A stretch of 64,000 nt of DNA from Sipunculus nudus (GCA_026874595.1 CM049314.1:76954300-77018299); one strand, 5' to 3'; positions 46,957-58,085 are shown, numbered from the stretch's first letter. Notes: a model not told the origin generated them from the letters alone. Program-made: numbers and translations.

Positions 46957-47113
46957 TGTTACGGGATGGCTTAAAAGCGGACCGAACTGTTTCGCTAGTG
47001 AAGCTTGCTTTTCTAGCGAAGCGGTCGGAACGCCGGGTCATGTGGGTCACCGACATGGGTTCGAATCCCGGATAGGCCCAGTATTATCCCCTGAACAATT
47101 TGTCTTCATAACA
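46957..47113 (+). repeat. TRIM-like LTR 2
   Basis: A-box TAGCGAAGCGG at 47014-47024 and a perfect B-box GGTTCGAATCC at 47058-47068, 33 bp apart as in tRNA genes. An 8-bp inverted repeat (ttcgctag / ctagcgaa) brackets tgaagcttgctttt just before and into the A-box. The acceptor-stem positions do not pair, so this is a tRNA-like promoter region and not a tRNA gene. Confidence 0.7.
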
Positions 47114-47210
47114 ACATGTATTTGGAATATTGGAGTCTTATATATTCAAAATAGGGGGTTGTTGCATCTTCTTTCTACCGGATTATTAATTATTAAAGGG
47201 ACCTGTTCTA

Positions 47211-47438
47211 TCATCTGATGTCTATTAATTGAAGATAATTCCTTAACACCAGAAACACGCAGACACAGGTTGTTCGCTTTGTTAATATCAACGTGTTTAT
47301 AACAGGTGGGGGCCCGCCAAAATAGTCCAAACATTCAACCAGGTCTTCTTGCGTCACGTCAGAGGAATCAGTATTTTGCAAAGAGCGTTTTGCAACCTGT
47401 GATCTTTCAACTTCCGCACAAATGTAGCCTGCCACCAT
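47211..47438 (-). CDS. Candidate first exon or chance ORF
   Basis: ATG-initiated 75-codon ORF (MVAGYICAEVERSQVAKRSL at the start, then DVTQEDLVECLDYFGGPPPV). The first 50 residues have soluble-protein composition; the tail turns hydrophobic and may be read past an exon end. No family recognised. Confidence 0.25.
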   Translation of the reverse strand: MVAGYICAEVERSQVAKRSLQNTDSSDVTQEDLVECLDYFGGPPPVINTLILTKRTTCVCVFLVLRNYLQLIDIR

Positions 47439-48679
47439 GGGTTACATGTTTATTCCGTTTGTCAATATTACAGTGTATAGATTGAAAAGCATTATAAGAA
47501 CTTTTCTCAACAGAAATTACATGGAGTTAAGTAGGTAATATGTACGCAGAGTAAGTCGTATGTAAAAAATTATATAAAAAAATGCGCACAGCTGGCTCTA
47601 AGAGGCTGTTTGATTAACAGGTTTGGGATTTATATTTGCTTAGGATAAAGGTTGTCGAGATCATACATGCAAAAAAAACTACTGTTAATGAACACCGTAC
47701 AACGGTTCAGATATCACCAGAACGCCGAAGATTTAAATATTGCATAAATCATCATGGAATTTACGAAATAAGTCTTGATTGACGTTACGAGAGGATCAGA
47801 CTTGAGGGTTAGCGGTTTCATTCTGACAAATGACATTACACCAAAGAATTGACACGGAAGAAACATGCCCAGGGTGCCAACGGACAGCATATTTAAGCAC
47901 CAATTCTCACAATTGGGGGATAGCTCTAGTTACACGATGTCAGACCATATTCGTTAAGTGTCATTGAAGATTATGGAACAAAACGTTACACGTATGGAGT
48001 TACAATAATCACAATACATATAAATGTGTACTTAAATGCTTAAACCATCTATGATAGACATTCCTCTAAAGCAATAACGACATCGAGAAGGTTTACTGTT
48101 CTTAATTATCAGTAACTATTATAATACTTTATAATTTTATATTTGACCAAACCAACATAATTCATTCTTTTCACAAAATTATTCATACGAAAAGTAGGGT
48201 TTGCTTGAGAGGTTAAGGGATTCACAGAAGATCTGTAGAAATGTCGACGTAAAGTCTTCAGATAACTCTCACATCAGGTTAAACCAAGAACTCTTAAATA
48301 AATTTCAAATTTAACCAGTTGATTTCTGGTTACCCCCGGAAAGTTCAGATGCTTAATTTACTTATGCTATATATTGATTACATATTTTTAAATTATATCA
48401 TGTGAATGATAAGAGATTTAAAATTTGCAATCCGTATAAGAAAATTTAGATTGACGGAAGGTTTTAATGTTCCGTCATACTCTTCACTAAAACGCATGAC
48501 CTGGCAAATGACATATTTCAAACGCTACATTGGAAACATTAGATTACAAAGATTACAAAGATTATGATACAAAGATTAAACTTCGTTAAGGGACCCAGCA
48601 GAAAAACATGAGAATTTTAGAAAATAAGCAAAAAGTAATAAATGCTTTGAGGGGATAATCCGAACCCGAATGGTTATCT
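47439..48679. other. Non-coding AT-rich stretch
   Basis: No recognisable feature. Confidence 0.45.
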
Positions 48680-49001
48680 GAAATCGATTTCAAGTTACCG
48701 CTTGTATTATGAGATCGATTCAATTTACCGCTGGTATAATGAAATCGATTAAATTTACTGCTGGTTTATGAAATCGATTAAATTTACTGCTGGTTTATGA
48801 AATCGATTAAATTTACCGCTGGTATAATGAAATCGATTAAATTTACTGCTGGTTTATGAAATCGATTAAATTTACTGCTGGTTTATGAAATCGATTAAAT
48901 TTACTGCTGGTTTATGAAATCGATTAAATTTACTGCTGGTATATGAAATCGATTAAATTTACTGCTGGTTTATGAAATCGAATAAATTTACCGCTCGTTA
49001 T
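48680..49001 (+). repeat. 29-bp tandem repeat, 11 units
   Basis: Units read gaaatcgattaaatttactg then ctggtttat. Variants with ggtataat are 30 bp. The first two and the last unit are most diverged. There are no unique spacers. Confidence 0.97.
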
Positions 49002-49314
49002 CGGAAACAGGTAACCTATACTACCGGCAGCCACACCGGGTCAGTGAGACTAATTTTACAGACATAACCATACGTGAATGGTTCGAGTTGATGCCACCCA
49101 GACTGCCGGATTTACTACAACTATGCAGCGCAGCAAGGTGCGACCATTTTAGATCTCCAGGGAATACTTGGTAATAACACGAGTGGAAAATATTAAGGCT
49201 AAACAACAAGGTTCCCGTCCCCTTCTCGCCCTCCCTCCTACTCGATTAAATTATATGGGTCACAATAAATGTGTATTCGATTTAATCACAAAGTAATCTA
49301 ATCCATGGAAGTCT

Positions 49315-49945
49315 AATTTTTCCATCATCTAGACAACTTTCTTTCTTGACATGGCATTTTCTTGTAACAATTAGATACAATGCGAATGAATTTACATAAT
49401 TTCAGTTATCTTGCAATTTTACACAAGTCTGAAATGTTGATCCTCATTATTGTTCGTTTGTTGAGCTATTACGCGGCGCGTAGGTAAGCATGCCACTTAT
49501 TAAAAATACCATAGAAGCATTACGTACATTATTATGGTTTCTCGGCAAAGCCCTAACCAATTTTCCCCTCCTACAGATAATTTTCTTTGGTGACATGGCA
49601 TTTTCGTGTAACAATTAAATGAAATGTCGTCTGAAATTACATACTTTCGGTATTTACGGAGTTTCAAACAATTTTTAAAAGTTGTTCGTTATTGCTCCCC
49701 TGTTTACGCGGTTCGTTGATTGGCATGCCACTTATTAAAAATTCCATAGATGCATAAAGATCATTTATCTAGTTTCTCGGCAAAACCTTGTCTAATTTTC
49801 CCCATCTTCCATATAATTTTCTTTGGTGAGATGGCGTTTTGTTTAACAATGAAATGAAATGACCTGAACTTGCATACTTTCAGTGTTCTTGCATTTATCC
49901 TCAATTTTTGAAATGGTCTTCGTGATTATTGCTCCCCTGTGAAGG
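49315..49945 (+). repeat. About 240-bp tandem repeat, three diverged copies
   Basis: gacatggcattttcttgtaa near 49348, gacatggcattttcgtgtaa near 49592 and gagatggcgttttgtttaac near 49829 mark the three copies. Other landmarks shared by copies are gcatgccacttattaaaaat, ggtttctcggcaaa and attgctcccctgt. Confidence 0.9.
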
Positions 49946-51243
49946 TATTACCCGTTACTTTGCCCAATTTTCATCAAGGCCGACGAATTTCCGGCGCATA
50001 GGATGGAAGCTTTCACTTTAATATCACCAAGATGAAATAATTCAAACGCACATGAAGCTCAGTAACATAGAGCGAAAATTATTCGTGTCCGTATCTATTT
50101 TTGGGGCAGTCAGATCCCGGCCATGCATGACATGTTGACCGATATGTTCATTTTTGCATAATTAATGTTTGCACAGTAATACCTTCCGCGATTGGCGGAG
50201 AGACGCCCGGCCTAAAACAGCCCAATAGAGACTAGTAGGAAAACAAACGTCTAGCTCCGCGCATTCTGTCCGTTCATGATATTTTACGGTGTGAAAATTG
50301 TCCTCGGACGACATTTTTAGCAAGGCATTTTCAGCACATGTAACGTAAGTTTTATTCTTATTGCTTAATATTTTAAACTGCAATCACTGATGAACTGTTC
50401 ATTGTGGGTTGACGCATCGTGTTTTCACTTAGTTTTAAACTATCTAAGAATCCTGAAATACGTATAGGTAACGTACAACAATGTGAGGGTCATACCTCTT
50501 TTTGGCTAGCTTGACCTTTGCGTTAGCCAATTATATTCACCGCTCAAATGTAGGCGAAGGTCCTAATCGAAGGTTTCCCCAGGTATACCAATGGATACTT
50601 TGCTGACAAGGTCAGACCAATTAAAGGACCAATAGACGATACCCAACCTGCCATTTCTTAGAATGTATGCAGCCTGACGTCATCTGCTATTTTTATAAGC
50701 GATTTCACGGCCTTCACGGGTCGGAAAAAGTTCTACGGAATGCAAGGTGCTGGCTCTCTATTGAAGCTCGGATCTTGGAATTTTACTGCAGACTATTGGC
50801 ACTTAACGTTAGTAAATGTCATATTTGATGGTACTATCGACAAAGGTCAACGAAGAGGCAGGATTGGGGCGTAATTTTCTAATGATTAATGTCCAAAGCT
50901 GTAAAGCACCGATGAGAATACTAAAATGTGTAAATGTACCGTAATGAAGATTTAGACATTTTTGAGCGGGAACCGTCGCAGTACGTTAATGAACATTCTA
51001 TCATATGAAAATGGGCTAGGCAAATTTCTAGGTTAAAATATCTGGTAACATTCAGAGGCTCGGGGAATTTTCAGGTACTTTCTCGGGGGAAAATGATTGT
51101 TTTTACCGGGGTCGCGAAAACGTTGGCCCTGTATATGTCACATGTAAACTAATTTGTTTGATTTCTTGAATAGCATAATTTGCAATTCTTTGCTCATTTC
51201 TTAGGGGAGGGGGTTTCCTGAAGAATCCTAGTACAAGCGATCT
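49946..51243. other. Non-coding stretch with a CRE/TATA pair
   Basis: See 50675-50698. No recognised gene. Confidence 0.4.
50675..50698 (+). promoter_or_regulatory. CRE followed by TATA-like box
   Basis: TGACGTCA at 50675-50682 and tttttataag at about 50690-50699, the arrangement of a CRE-driven core promoter. The downstream sequence contains no ORF I can support. Confidence 0.35.
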
Positions 51244-51480
51244 TTATATCATGAACAGCTCGTCAGTGTTTTTATGACCGAGTTCAGCTTTCTGGATTGG
51301 CTGGTCTCTGCTGCTAGGGTGGTTGTCGGTGCGTGGCCCGCTCGTGGCTCTGTGGGTTTGGGTGCGGTAGCTTTCCTGGGTCACCGGTGCGGGTAAAACG
51401 GTGCCCGCCTCTCGCGGCTTCCTGCTTGGCTTCTTGGCATCACGTCTATTGGCCAATTCCAAATTATGCTTAAGGAACGG
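51244..51480 (-). CDS. Candidate terminal exon, unknown protein
   Basis: Open minus-strand frame ending KAELGHKNTDELFMI at a stop. It is rich in Pro, Arg, Thr and Ser (PSRKPREAGTVLPAPVTQES) and lies in a GC-rich island in otherwise AT-rich DNA. No ATG begins it. Upstream, ctgtccgttccttaag could be a splice acceptor that keeps the frame open. A low-complexity, probably disordered tail. Family unknown. Confidence 0.3.
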   Translation of the reverse strand, partial: PFLKHNLELANRRDAKKPSRKPREAGTVLPAPVTQESYRTQTHRATSGPRTDNHPSSRDQPIQKAELGHKNTDELFMI

Positions 51481-51661
51481 ACAGGGCTATGGTCTTGACT
51501 ACATCAACCTGAAGCAGCTCGATAAAGCAAAAACATATTCAGTCAGTCAGGGCCTACACGAGGACACCCGACGCCGGCTGACAAGGTACAGCCTTATGGC
51601 ACAGAAGCCGGCTCAATAGTATTCTAAATGTAAATTATCTGGAGTCATTTTAAAAATCATA

Positions 51662-51865
51662 TTAGCGCCGGGAGAGCAATTGTAAAAGTCTGATGCCACT
51701 GGATGTTGACAGAGCACAACACCATGGATAGTTCTGACCGACAGTTCGATTCACACACTTGTTTGAACCACACGCAGCATGGGGTCCGTACTTTATCTGT
51801 TCTTTATTTACATGCTGTTGCGTTTCACTTAGGTATAAATTAAGGGGATTCCCTTTCATAACCAT
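51662..51865 (-). CDS. Small ORF, unknown
   Basis: 67 codons from an ATG with four Cys in a short span (ACGSNKCVNRTVGQNYPWCC). No signal peptide, no recognised fold. It follows the candidate exon at 51244-51480 on the same strand, but a link is speculative. Confidence 0.2.
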   Translation of the reverse strand: MVMKGNPLNLYLSETQQHVNKEQIKYGPHAACGSNKCVNRTVGQNYPWCCALSTSSGIRLLQLLSRR

Positions 51866-52596
51866 CGGGGTGGGGTTGTTCAGGTCGATGGGGAGAAAAC
51901 CTAGACGATTCTTAACATGCAGGTAATTAAATAATATAAATAATAATAATAATCAAATAAAAATAGATGGCATCAAAATAGCCCCAATATTGCCCGATGA
52001 TAGCATGCACACCTTCCCAAATACAGAGCATAATTCTCCTTAAAAAACCCTGAGACTGTCCTCTCTGTCTCCGACCGACTGACTGGCTGATTGAGTCCCA
52101 ACTGTCAGCTGCCCCCAGAACAGGGGAACATTTCTCTATATAGGGCTGATCAACCTAGCAGAATCGAGAACACTATTTAAGTAAAAAAATTACCTGGGGA
52201 AATACACGTGACTTGACTGTAAACTACACCAAATGACTCGACTCGGAGAACATAACAAGGCGTTGCTATAGATATTATCAGGTAAATGGTAGTAATTTTT
52301 CAGTCAGCATCCCTGTATACATGACACAGCTATAGCTTTCCTGTAGTAAATCTAAATAAAGCAGTGTGTCTCAGCTATTTGGATACAATTCAAACAAACC
52401 ACAGGCTTCATAATATCAAGTTATTTAGCAAAATTTACTTAAAGTTTGATCATATATACTAAATAAAACCTAAAATCACTACATTCCTAGCTGCCTAAAA
52501 TAATGTTATTTAATTACTCATTCCCGTCACAAAAATACACAACATCAAACGAGGTATCAACCGGTCTGTACAGGATAAGCATATGTTAAAATACAT

Positions 52597-53337
52597 ATTA
52601 AACATGACATTGTGTGGCACATGCAGCGGTTGTGATTTCCCATAAAGCGTAATGTCTCTTTCATTTTGTAAGCTTCTGCCTTCCTCTCTGCTTAATAGCG
52701 CGCTATTACTTCTTCTAAAGTTCTGTAGCCATCTCTCCTGACTGATTGCTTTGTTCTTTGGCTCTCCTGTAATGCCTTCTTTAACTTCTGCATTTTTGCC
52801 GCATGTTCTGGTTTTTGCAAACACCTCTTTTAGACTTTACTGCTATGGTATTAAATTATAACTGCTCAGCCACTTCCACCTGGGACACCATGTTGTCCAT
52901 GTCAAGTCCCAATTCTTGTCTTTCACTATTTATTTCTTTGTCCTGCTATGTTTTGTTAAGCTCATTACTGTTTAGTTCTGGATATTGTCTTTAGGACTCT
53001 TGTTTGCCGATCGGTTTGTGTTAGCGGCTCATCCATCTTGTTTTGTTTTCGTATCTGTAATAATCATGTAAACTCATGGGTGGTTTGATAGTCTAGGAGT
53101 AACATACGTTATAAAAGCTCACTTTATAGGTCCTGAGCATAAAAATCCGGAGATAATTCACATGGTTTGGCACATGCTGCGGTTGTGATTTCCATATAAG
53201 CATAATGTCCCATTTGTTTTGTAAACTTTGGTTTAGGACAACGAGCCCAAGGGAGAAGATTTCTGCCTTATTCCCTGCTTGAATAGCGCGCTCTTTCATC
53301 TTATACAACTCTCTAGTTATCTCTTGAACCAATCTTG
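52597..53337 (-). repeat. Two related segments flanking the gypsy remnant
   Basis: 52606-52690 and 53160-53290 share ggcacatgc(a/t)gcggttg, tgatttcc, taatgtc and ctgcttaatagcgcgct, about 550 bp apart, with a 40-bp indel. In the minus-strand frames both give KSQP-HVP-like peptides. Possibly other parts of the neighbouring retroelement or a separate duplicated repeat. Confidence 0.5.
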
Positions 53338-53840
53338 AACTGCTCGAATTTTATCAGGATGACACTGAATGCCCTCAGGGGACACCACGTGTCCTAAGAA
53401 TGAAACACTCTTTTGAAAGGGTAAGCACTTGCTAGGCTTGAATTTCAAGTCAGCTTCACGAAATCTCTGAAGAACTTGTTTAAGCTGTGAGATTGCAAAA
53501 TCAAAAGATTTGCCAAAACATATAACATCATCGATATAAACTGAACAGGTTTGTCAAAGGAACCCCTGTATGACTCTTCCAGTAATCTCTCAAATTTCTA
53601 GGTGCATTACACACACCAATAGGTAACACTTTGGAGTTAAACCAACGAGACCTACCAACACATATATGCCAAGTCGAGAGTACTGAAACAATGACATCCA
53701 GCCAAAGTTTCTAGACAATCGTGTATTCTAGGTAGGGGGTATACACCCTTTTAAGTGACTTTATTGAGGTGTCTCTAGTCCACGCAGAACCGTGTGCTGT
53801 AATTTTTTTTCACTAGGACTACTGGGCTACTACAAGCACA
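53338..53840 (-). pseudogene. Ty3/gypsy reverse transcriptase, C-terminal part
   Basis: Read on the minus strand from 53840: SSPVVLVKK, then a stop and frameshift, KGVYPLPRIHDCLETLAG, FSTLDLA, then after a short deletion LPIGVCNAP, FERLLEESYRG, the catalytic VYIDDV box, and FLGHVVSPEGIQCHPDKI. These are the ordered motifs of gypsy RT domains 3-7. Several frame breaks show that it is dead. It stops being recognisable past 53338, before RNase H and integrase. The N-terminal part lies at 54285-54790, on the far side of the inserted SINE. Confidence 0.88.
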
Positions 53841-53850
53841 GTCACTGGTT

Positions 53851-54274
53851 ATCGTCTTCTGCGGCTCAAGGGTAGAGCACAGGACTCAAAGTCGGGAGAT
53901 CGTGAGTTAGAATCTCAGCAGAGGCGATGAGATTTTTCACGGTCGGCCCCCACCCTTGGTAAGCGCTCTGTAGGCTTAATGGGAAGGCTGTGCCCAACGG
54001 CCATGTTTAACTTACAAACTAGTGCGCCTTTCGGGGATTCCTCATTGTTATAACCAAGTGATTGGGACCATTACGCACCCTTTAGGACCTGCAGGTGCAG
54101 TAGTCACCGAGCCTTGTTGACGCCAGGATATAAAATGAGGAATGTGTGATACTGCCCTGTCACGAATTCCGAAATCGGGATGGATATCTGCAGATGTACA
54201 TATACGTAGTTAAATTAGCATTTAAAAAATGGAGGCAATTTCCTCCACCAGAAAAAATTATAATAAAAGACTCT
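53851..54274 (+). mobile_element. tRNA-derived SINE, family A, copy 3, full length
   Basis: Bounded by a perfect 10-bp target duplication GTCACTGGTT (53841-53850 and 54275-54284), so the element is 424 bp. Head: gcggctcaagggtagagcac, an anticodon loop ctcaaag (CAA), and a decayed B-box gagttagaatctc. Core: gagatttttcacggtcggcc, cttaatgggaaggctgtgcc, gtgcgcctttcggggattc. 3' end: tttcctccaccag then an A-rich tail. It sits inside the reverse transcriptase of a minus-strand gypsy element, so it arrived after that element. Confidence 0.92.
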
Positions 54275-54284
54275 GTCACTGGTT

Positions 54285-54790
54285 TCTAAATCTTCAGCAA
54301 GCATTTACTCGACCTCATCCTCCACTACTCTCTTTTGGTTAAGGGAACCTATAAGCTTGTTTTTTAATGGGTTTTGCATCACCTGTGGCAATAGTATGTT
54401 CAACAAGGTTTGTGTGACCAAGTGTACCTCCAGGAGCTAAGAGCACATCTTGATACTGGATTATTAAGTCGGCTAAAGACAAATGTAGCGTCCTGTCAAG
54501 ACTGTTTGATGCATTCTCAAGGAGCTTCAAATGCTCTGGGACAACGTGCTCAGTAATCCTGTGATTCGTGTCTTCAGTCTTCGGGATGCCTGAAGTGGGT
54601 ACACGTGCTCTTTTGCCATGAACATAGCAACCGGCTTATTTGCGTCTGTCCTTATGGGATTTGGGTTCGGGTTTTATTACTGTAATGGGAACCAAACTCT
54701 CCGTGGCATTAACTACTGCTGAACTCACTAACAATTCAGACTGTCTCTACTGCACCCGCCTATGGTATATTGTCACCTGAGACCGAGTGA
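54285..54790 (-). pseudogene. Ty3/gypsy pol, protease-RT linker and RT start
   Basis: On the minus strand: VNATESLVPITVIKPEPK, LHLSLADLIIQYQDVLLAPG, LVEHTIATGDAKPIKK, then REVVEDEVE with a stop and LAEDLETSD up to the SINE. The LVEHxIxTGDAxPI block is the hallmark start of gypsy reverse transcriptase. Frame breaks are present. The protease active site further upstream was not found. Confidence 0.85.
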
Positions 54791-57700
54791 TGTTCAAGGA
54801 TGTGAGCTTCATCCCTTACAGTTTTCGCATTGATTCTAAAACAATCTGATGGTGTTGTGGAACAGGGGGTATTTGACATCCTTAACTGTCATATCATACT
54901 GTTCAAAATCTAAAGACCCTATTAGTTTCTTAATTCAGTAAATACCTCATCCGCTGAATACAGAAAGCCCTGAATACCCATACAATACTCATAATACTGA
55001 TACCCATAAAAGTAACCAAACAATATTAATTAGTTTGTCTGTTCACTATCGAGCATTCCCTTGTTACATGAAGCATATGCTAAATTGAATTAAGTCATTC
55101 ACAGGTTTTACAGATTTGTCTGTATTTTCCTCTCTTTGAAAAAGCATATCTGACAATTACACAGGAAGTCTAATGACGTTAATGCTTTCATCACATTTTT
55201 TCTTCTTCTTTCCTTTTAAACCTTCTGAAGAAACTGATAACATATTCCCATTGACAATTAAAATGTAATAATACCGTCTTCACATACATAAAGTATTGCT
55301 CTCTTAGACTCCGAGATGCAGACGTAGAGGGCAAAGGAAATTTCCCTGTATTATTTAGGAGTTGATCATTGCATCGAGTAATCAAATAATATGAATTCAA
55401 GACAGTCATTATTGCATTTCCAATTAGTTCCATACCTTTTTGATCTTCAGCTTATTTTTTATGGCAGATTATGGTTTTAAAAAGGACTGGTAAAAATCCT
55501 TTTACGTCTTAATGCTACTTCATATGTAATCTCTTACATTTTTATCACATTTTAATATATATTTTTATATTACGTTGCGTGTCATAGTTCTTTATTTTCA
55601 TGTTGTTTAATACCATATTTTGCTGTATCATTTTGTCGTTAACCACGTTTATAATTTTGTCACATTCATGGTATTTTGCATGTTTTATATTGTTTAAATT
55701 GTATTTCACTAATGGGCCGTGTGGCAGGTCAGACAATTTTGTCTGGACGGGTTATTGTATATAAATATGTTTAAACAACAACAAAAAATAATTGTTATCA
55801 CTGATAACATTGATATCCTACATTATATAGCTGAGAACGCAGGAATAAATGAGCTGAATTTAATATTAATTGGTCTATGCCCATTTGCTTTAGTATGCAT
55901 GATCTAAGACTTTTGTTAGCATCCTTTGGAAGAAAACGATAAGTAGATACACGTCTTTATACGCCTCTGACAAAACATTATGATTATTCACAATAACCAT
56001 TTTAATCTCGAATGGAATTGAAGCGCAAGAATGGATAATCGAATGATTCAAAAACCCATTGGGTTTTCACGGGACTGGTATTGTTGTTAACGTATTCATA
56101 CCCCCCGCTAATGAGGTTAGGTTTTTGCCGGCGTTGGTTTGTTCTTTTGACTGTCTAATAGCATTTTTCAAAATATTATGAACGGAATTTGATGAAATCT
56201 CAGGATAGCTCGGAAACGATACAAGGAAAAATCGTTTAGTTTGTGGGTAATCCGGATCACCACCTGACTTTTCTGAAGGAAAAATGCTTTATATCTGATA
56301 ATGCTATATGAGGGTAATGAGCTACCTTGGAGGAGTTCTGCGCTCTCTGAGTGCTTTTCTAGTTTCATTTAACATTTGATTAGGTGAAGTAAATATAATA
56401 TCTCTACAATATATCTATATCTATCTTATTACCTAGTCAGTGACTTTAGAAATGCCGACGAGAAAAGCAGAAACTGGCATGCAGGGTGTGTTCTTTCGTT
56501 AATCGTAAAAAGTAATTCTTCATTTAAAAGAAACTGGTTTTTGTCACTTTTTTGTCACTTGTCAGACGTGCTTACGAAGTGTGAAACTGAAATATGGCTT
56601 CAGCCAGCCAGGTCTTATCCAAACGTCACGTTGTTGATAAGCGGGATGTCACTTCGTTCGAAACAAAGGCGAAAAGCGTGCAGCTCCAAGGACACAAGAA
56701 GTAAAGCGTCTCACACAAATTAATACATCATTCCCGAAACTTGTTCAAAAGGGGTGCTAACATTAACACAGGAGAAACTTTCTTTTGGGAAAAAATATAT
56801 ATTTCATTTTTTATCAATAAAAATATTTTATAACTATGATATGTTTCACGTATTTTGTAAAACACAGCGGTTTGACAGAAGACGCATTATTACCTTCATC
56901 ACGTTAATATACGTGTTCTAACAGTATATATTTTGAAGAATGACCGTGATCAATACGCTTTGAGAAATATAGGGAATATAATAGTTTAAATTATCTTTTT
57001 CAACAACATAGAGCGTTCAGTTTAATATTGACGCTGCTGGGTATATAAGACATTGCCAGAACAGGGTTACTAATACATGACTGGATCTATTCCATCACCT
57101 CAACTTACGATGGGCTGATTAGAGGTGTAGATAATAGGATTTTGCCTGCGGGCTTCCCATAGCCCCTCCTTAAAAAATCGTACCCATACCCAGCTTGTAC
57201 CCCTAAGTTTTACCTCTTGGTACAAGCGAAGCACACTTTAGGGAACTTACGAGCTAAAAGCAGATGGTCAAGTAACGGGATTTGATCAGATTCAGTAGAT
57301 TCTAGTATCCTTTAGCATAATTATAGAGGACCAGAAAATTGAAGAAGTTGATTAATTTTAATATGTCGATATATCTGCTCCGACCTCGGACAACGGTATT
57401 ACTGAGGAGATTGAATGCGTAGCGGGAGATCAACATTATCGACCCAAACTTTTACCGTCAGGTTAAGGATAAGTGCTATCGGAAGTTTCAGCGTATCCAA
57501 CAGGCAAAACTAAGTATCAAAGACTCGTTGGGTGCAAATGAACATACGTTCTGGTGGACCGTATTAACTGATTGAAATCTTAATCAAATTCTTGCGTTGC
57601 TTGGGTATATGCCCTTAATTGACACATATTCAAATCTTTAATTTAAGTCAAATTGAGGCTTAGCGTCATATGGATATACACTGGAAATCCTGGCTGAACG

Positions 57701-58085
57701 TATCAGACGTTTGATGGGTTACTACTCTGTCATCCTAGTATTTAGAATCGATCGCAGCCGAGCGTTTATCTCCGTCAAGGGTCATCAATCCAAATGGATC
57801 AAGATCAAAATTTTGCTGGGCCCTTGTCCCAAACCTTCACACAGGTTCATTGAGAACGGTTCATTAGTTTTGCGTAACCTTACAACAGACAGGAAAGCAA
57901 TCAAACAAAAAAATCGATAAAACCAGATGACCGGAGGTCACGCGCTTGACCGAAATGGAAAAAGAAAACAAACAGACAAACAGACTGAGAGGAGATGTAT
58001 AAACAGCCATATAAATGAGCAATGTTGTGGGGAGCAGAAACGAACAATACTTTGATGTTGGCTTGCTGACATTGAATAGCTGCAG
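54791..58085. other. Non-coding AT-rich stretch
   Basis: No recognised gene. Segments near 57710-57910 look like dispersed repeat sequence (ctgggcccttgtcccaaacc). Confidence 0.4.

Larger units (their letters stand above)
46682..47113 (+). mobile_element. TRIM-like mini LTR retrotransposon with tRNA-like LTRs
   Basis: Two direct repeats of about 156-157 bp (46682-46837 and 46957-47113), roughly 80% alike by eye over the first 125 bp, flank only 119 bp. The second begins TGTTACGGG and ends ATAACA, the first begins TGATACGGG and ends GTAACA. Three bases after LTR1 stands an exact primer-binding site, and just before LTR2 is a polypurine tract. With no coding capacity this fits a terminal-repeat retrotransposon in miniature. 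Unusually, both LTRs carry A-box and B-box motifs at tRNA spacing. No clean 5-bp target duplication was found (tccat left, acatg right). Movement would need proteins from an autonomous LTR element. Confidence 0.7.

Noticed and set aside
46745-47055. Compensatory base change between the two LTR copies (gttgg/ccaac versus gtcgg/ccgac)
   Set aside because: When aligned, the downstream arms occupy different columns, so it is not covariation.
47014-47080. Functional tRNA gene
   Set aside because: A- and B-boxes fit, but the acceptor stem does not pair and the segment is repeated inside an LTR-like structure.
48680-49001. CRISPR-like array of 29-bp repeats
   Set aside because: Units are directly adjacent with no spacers, and the surrounding DNA is eukaryotic.
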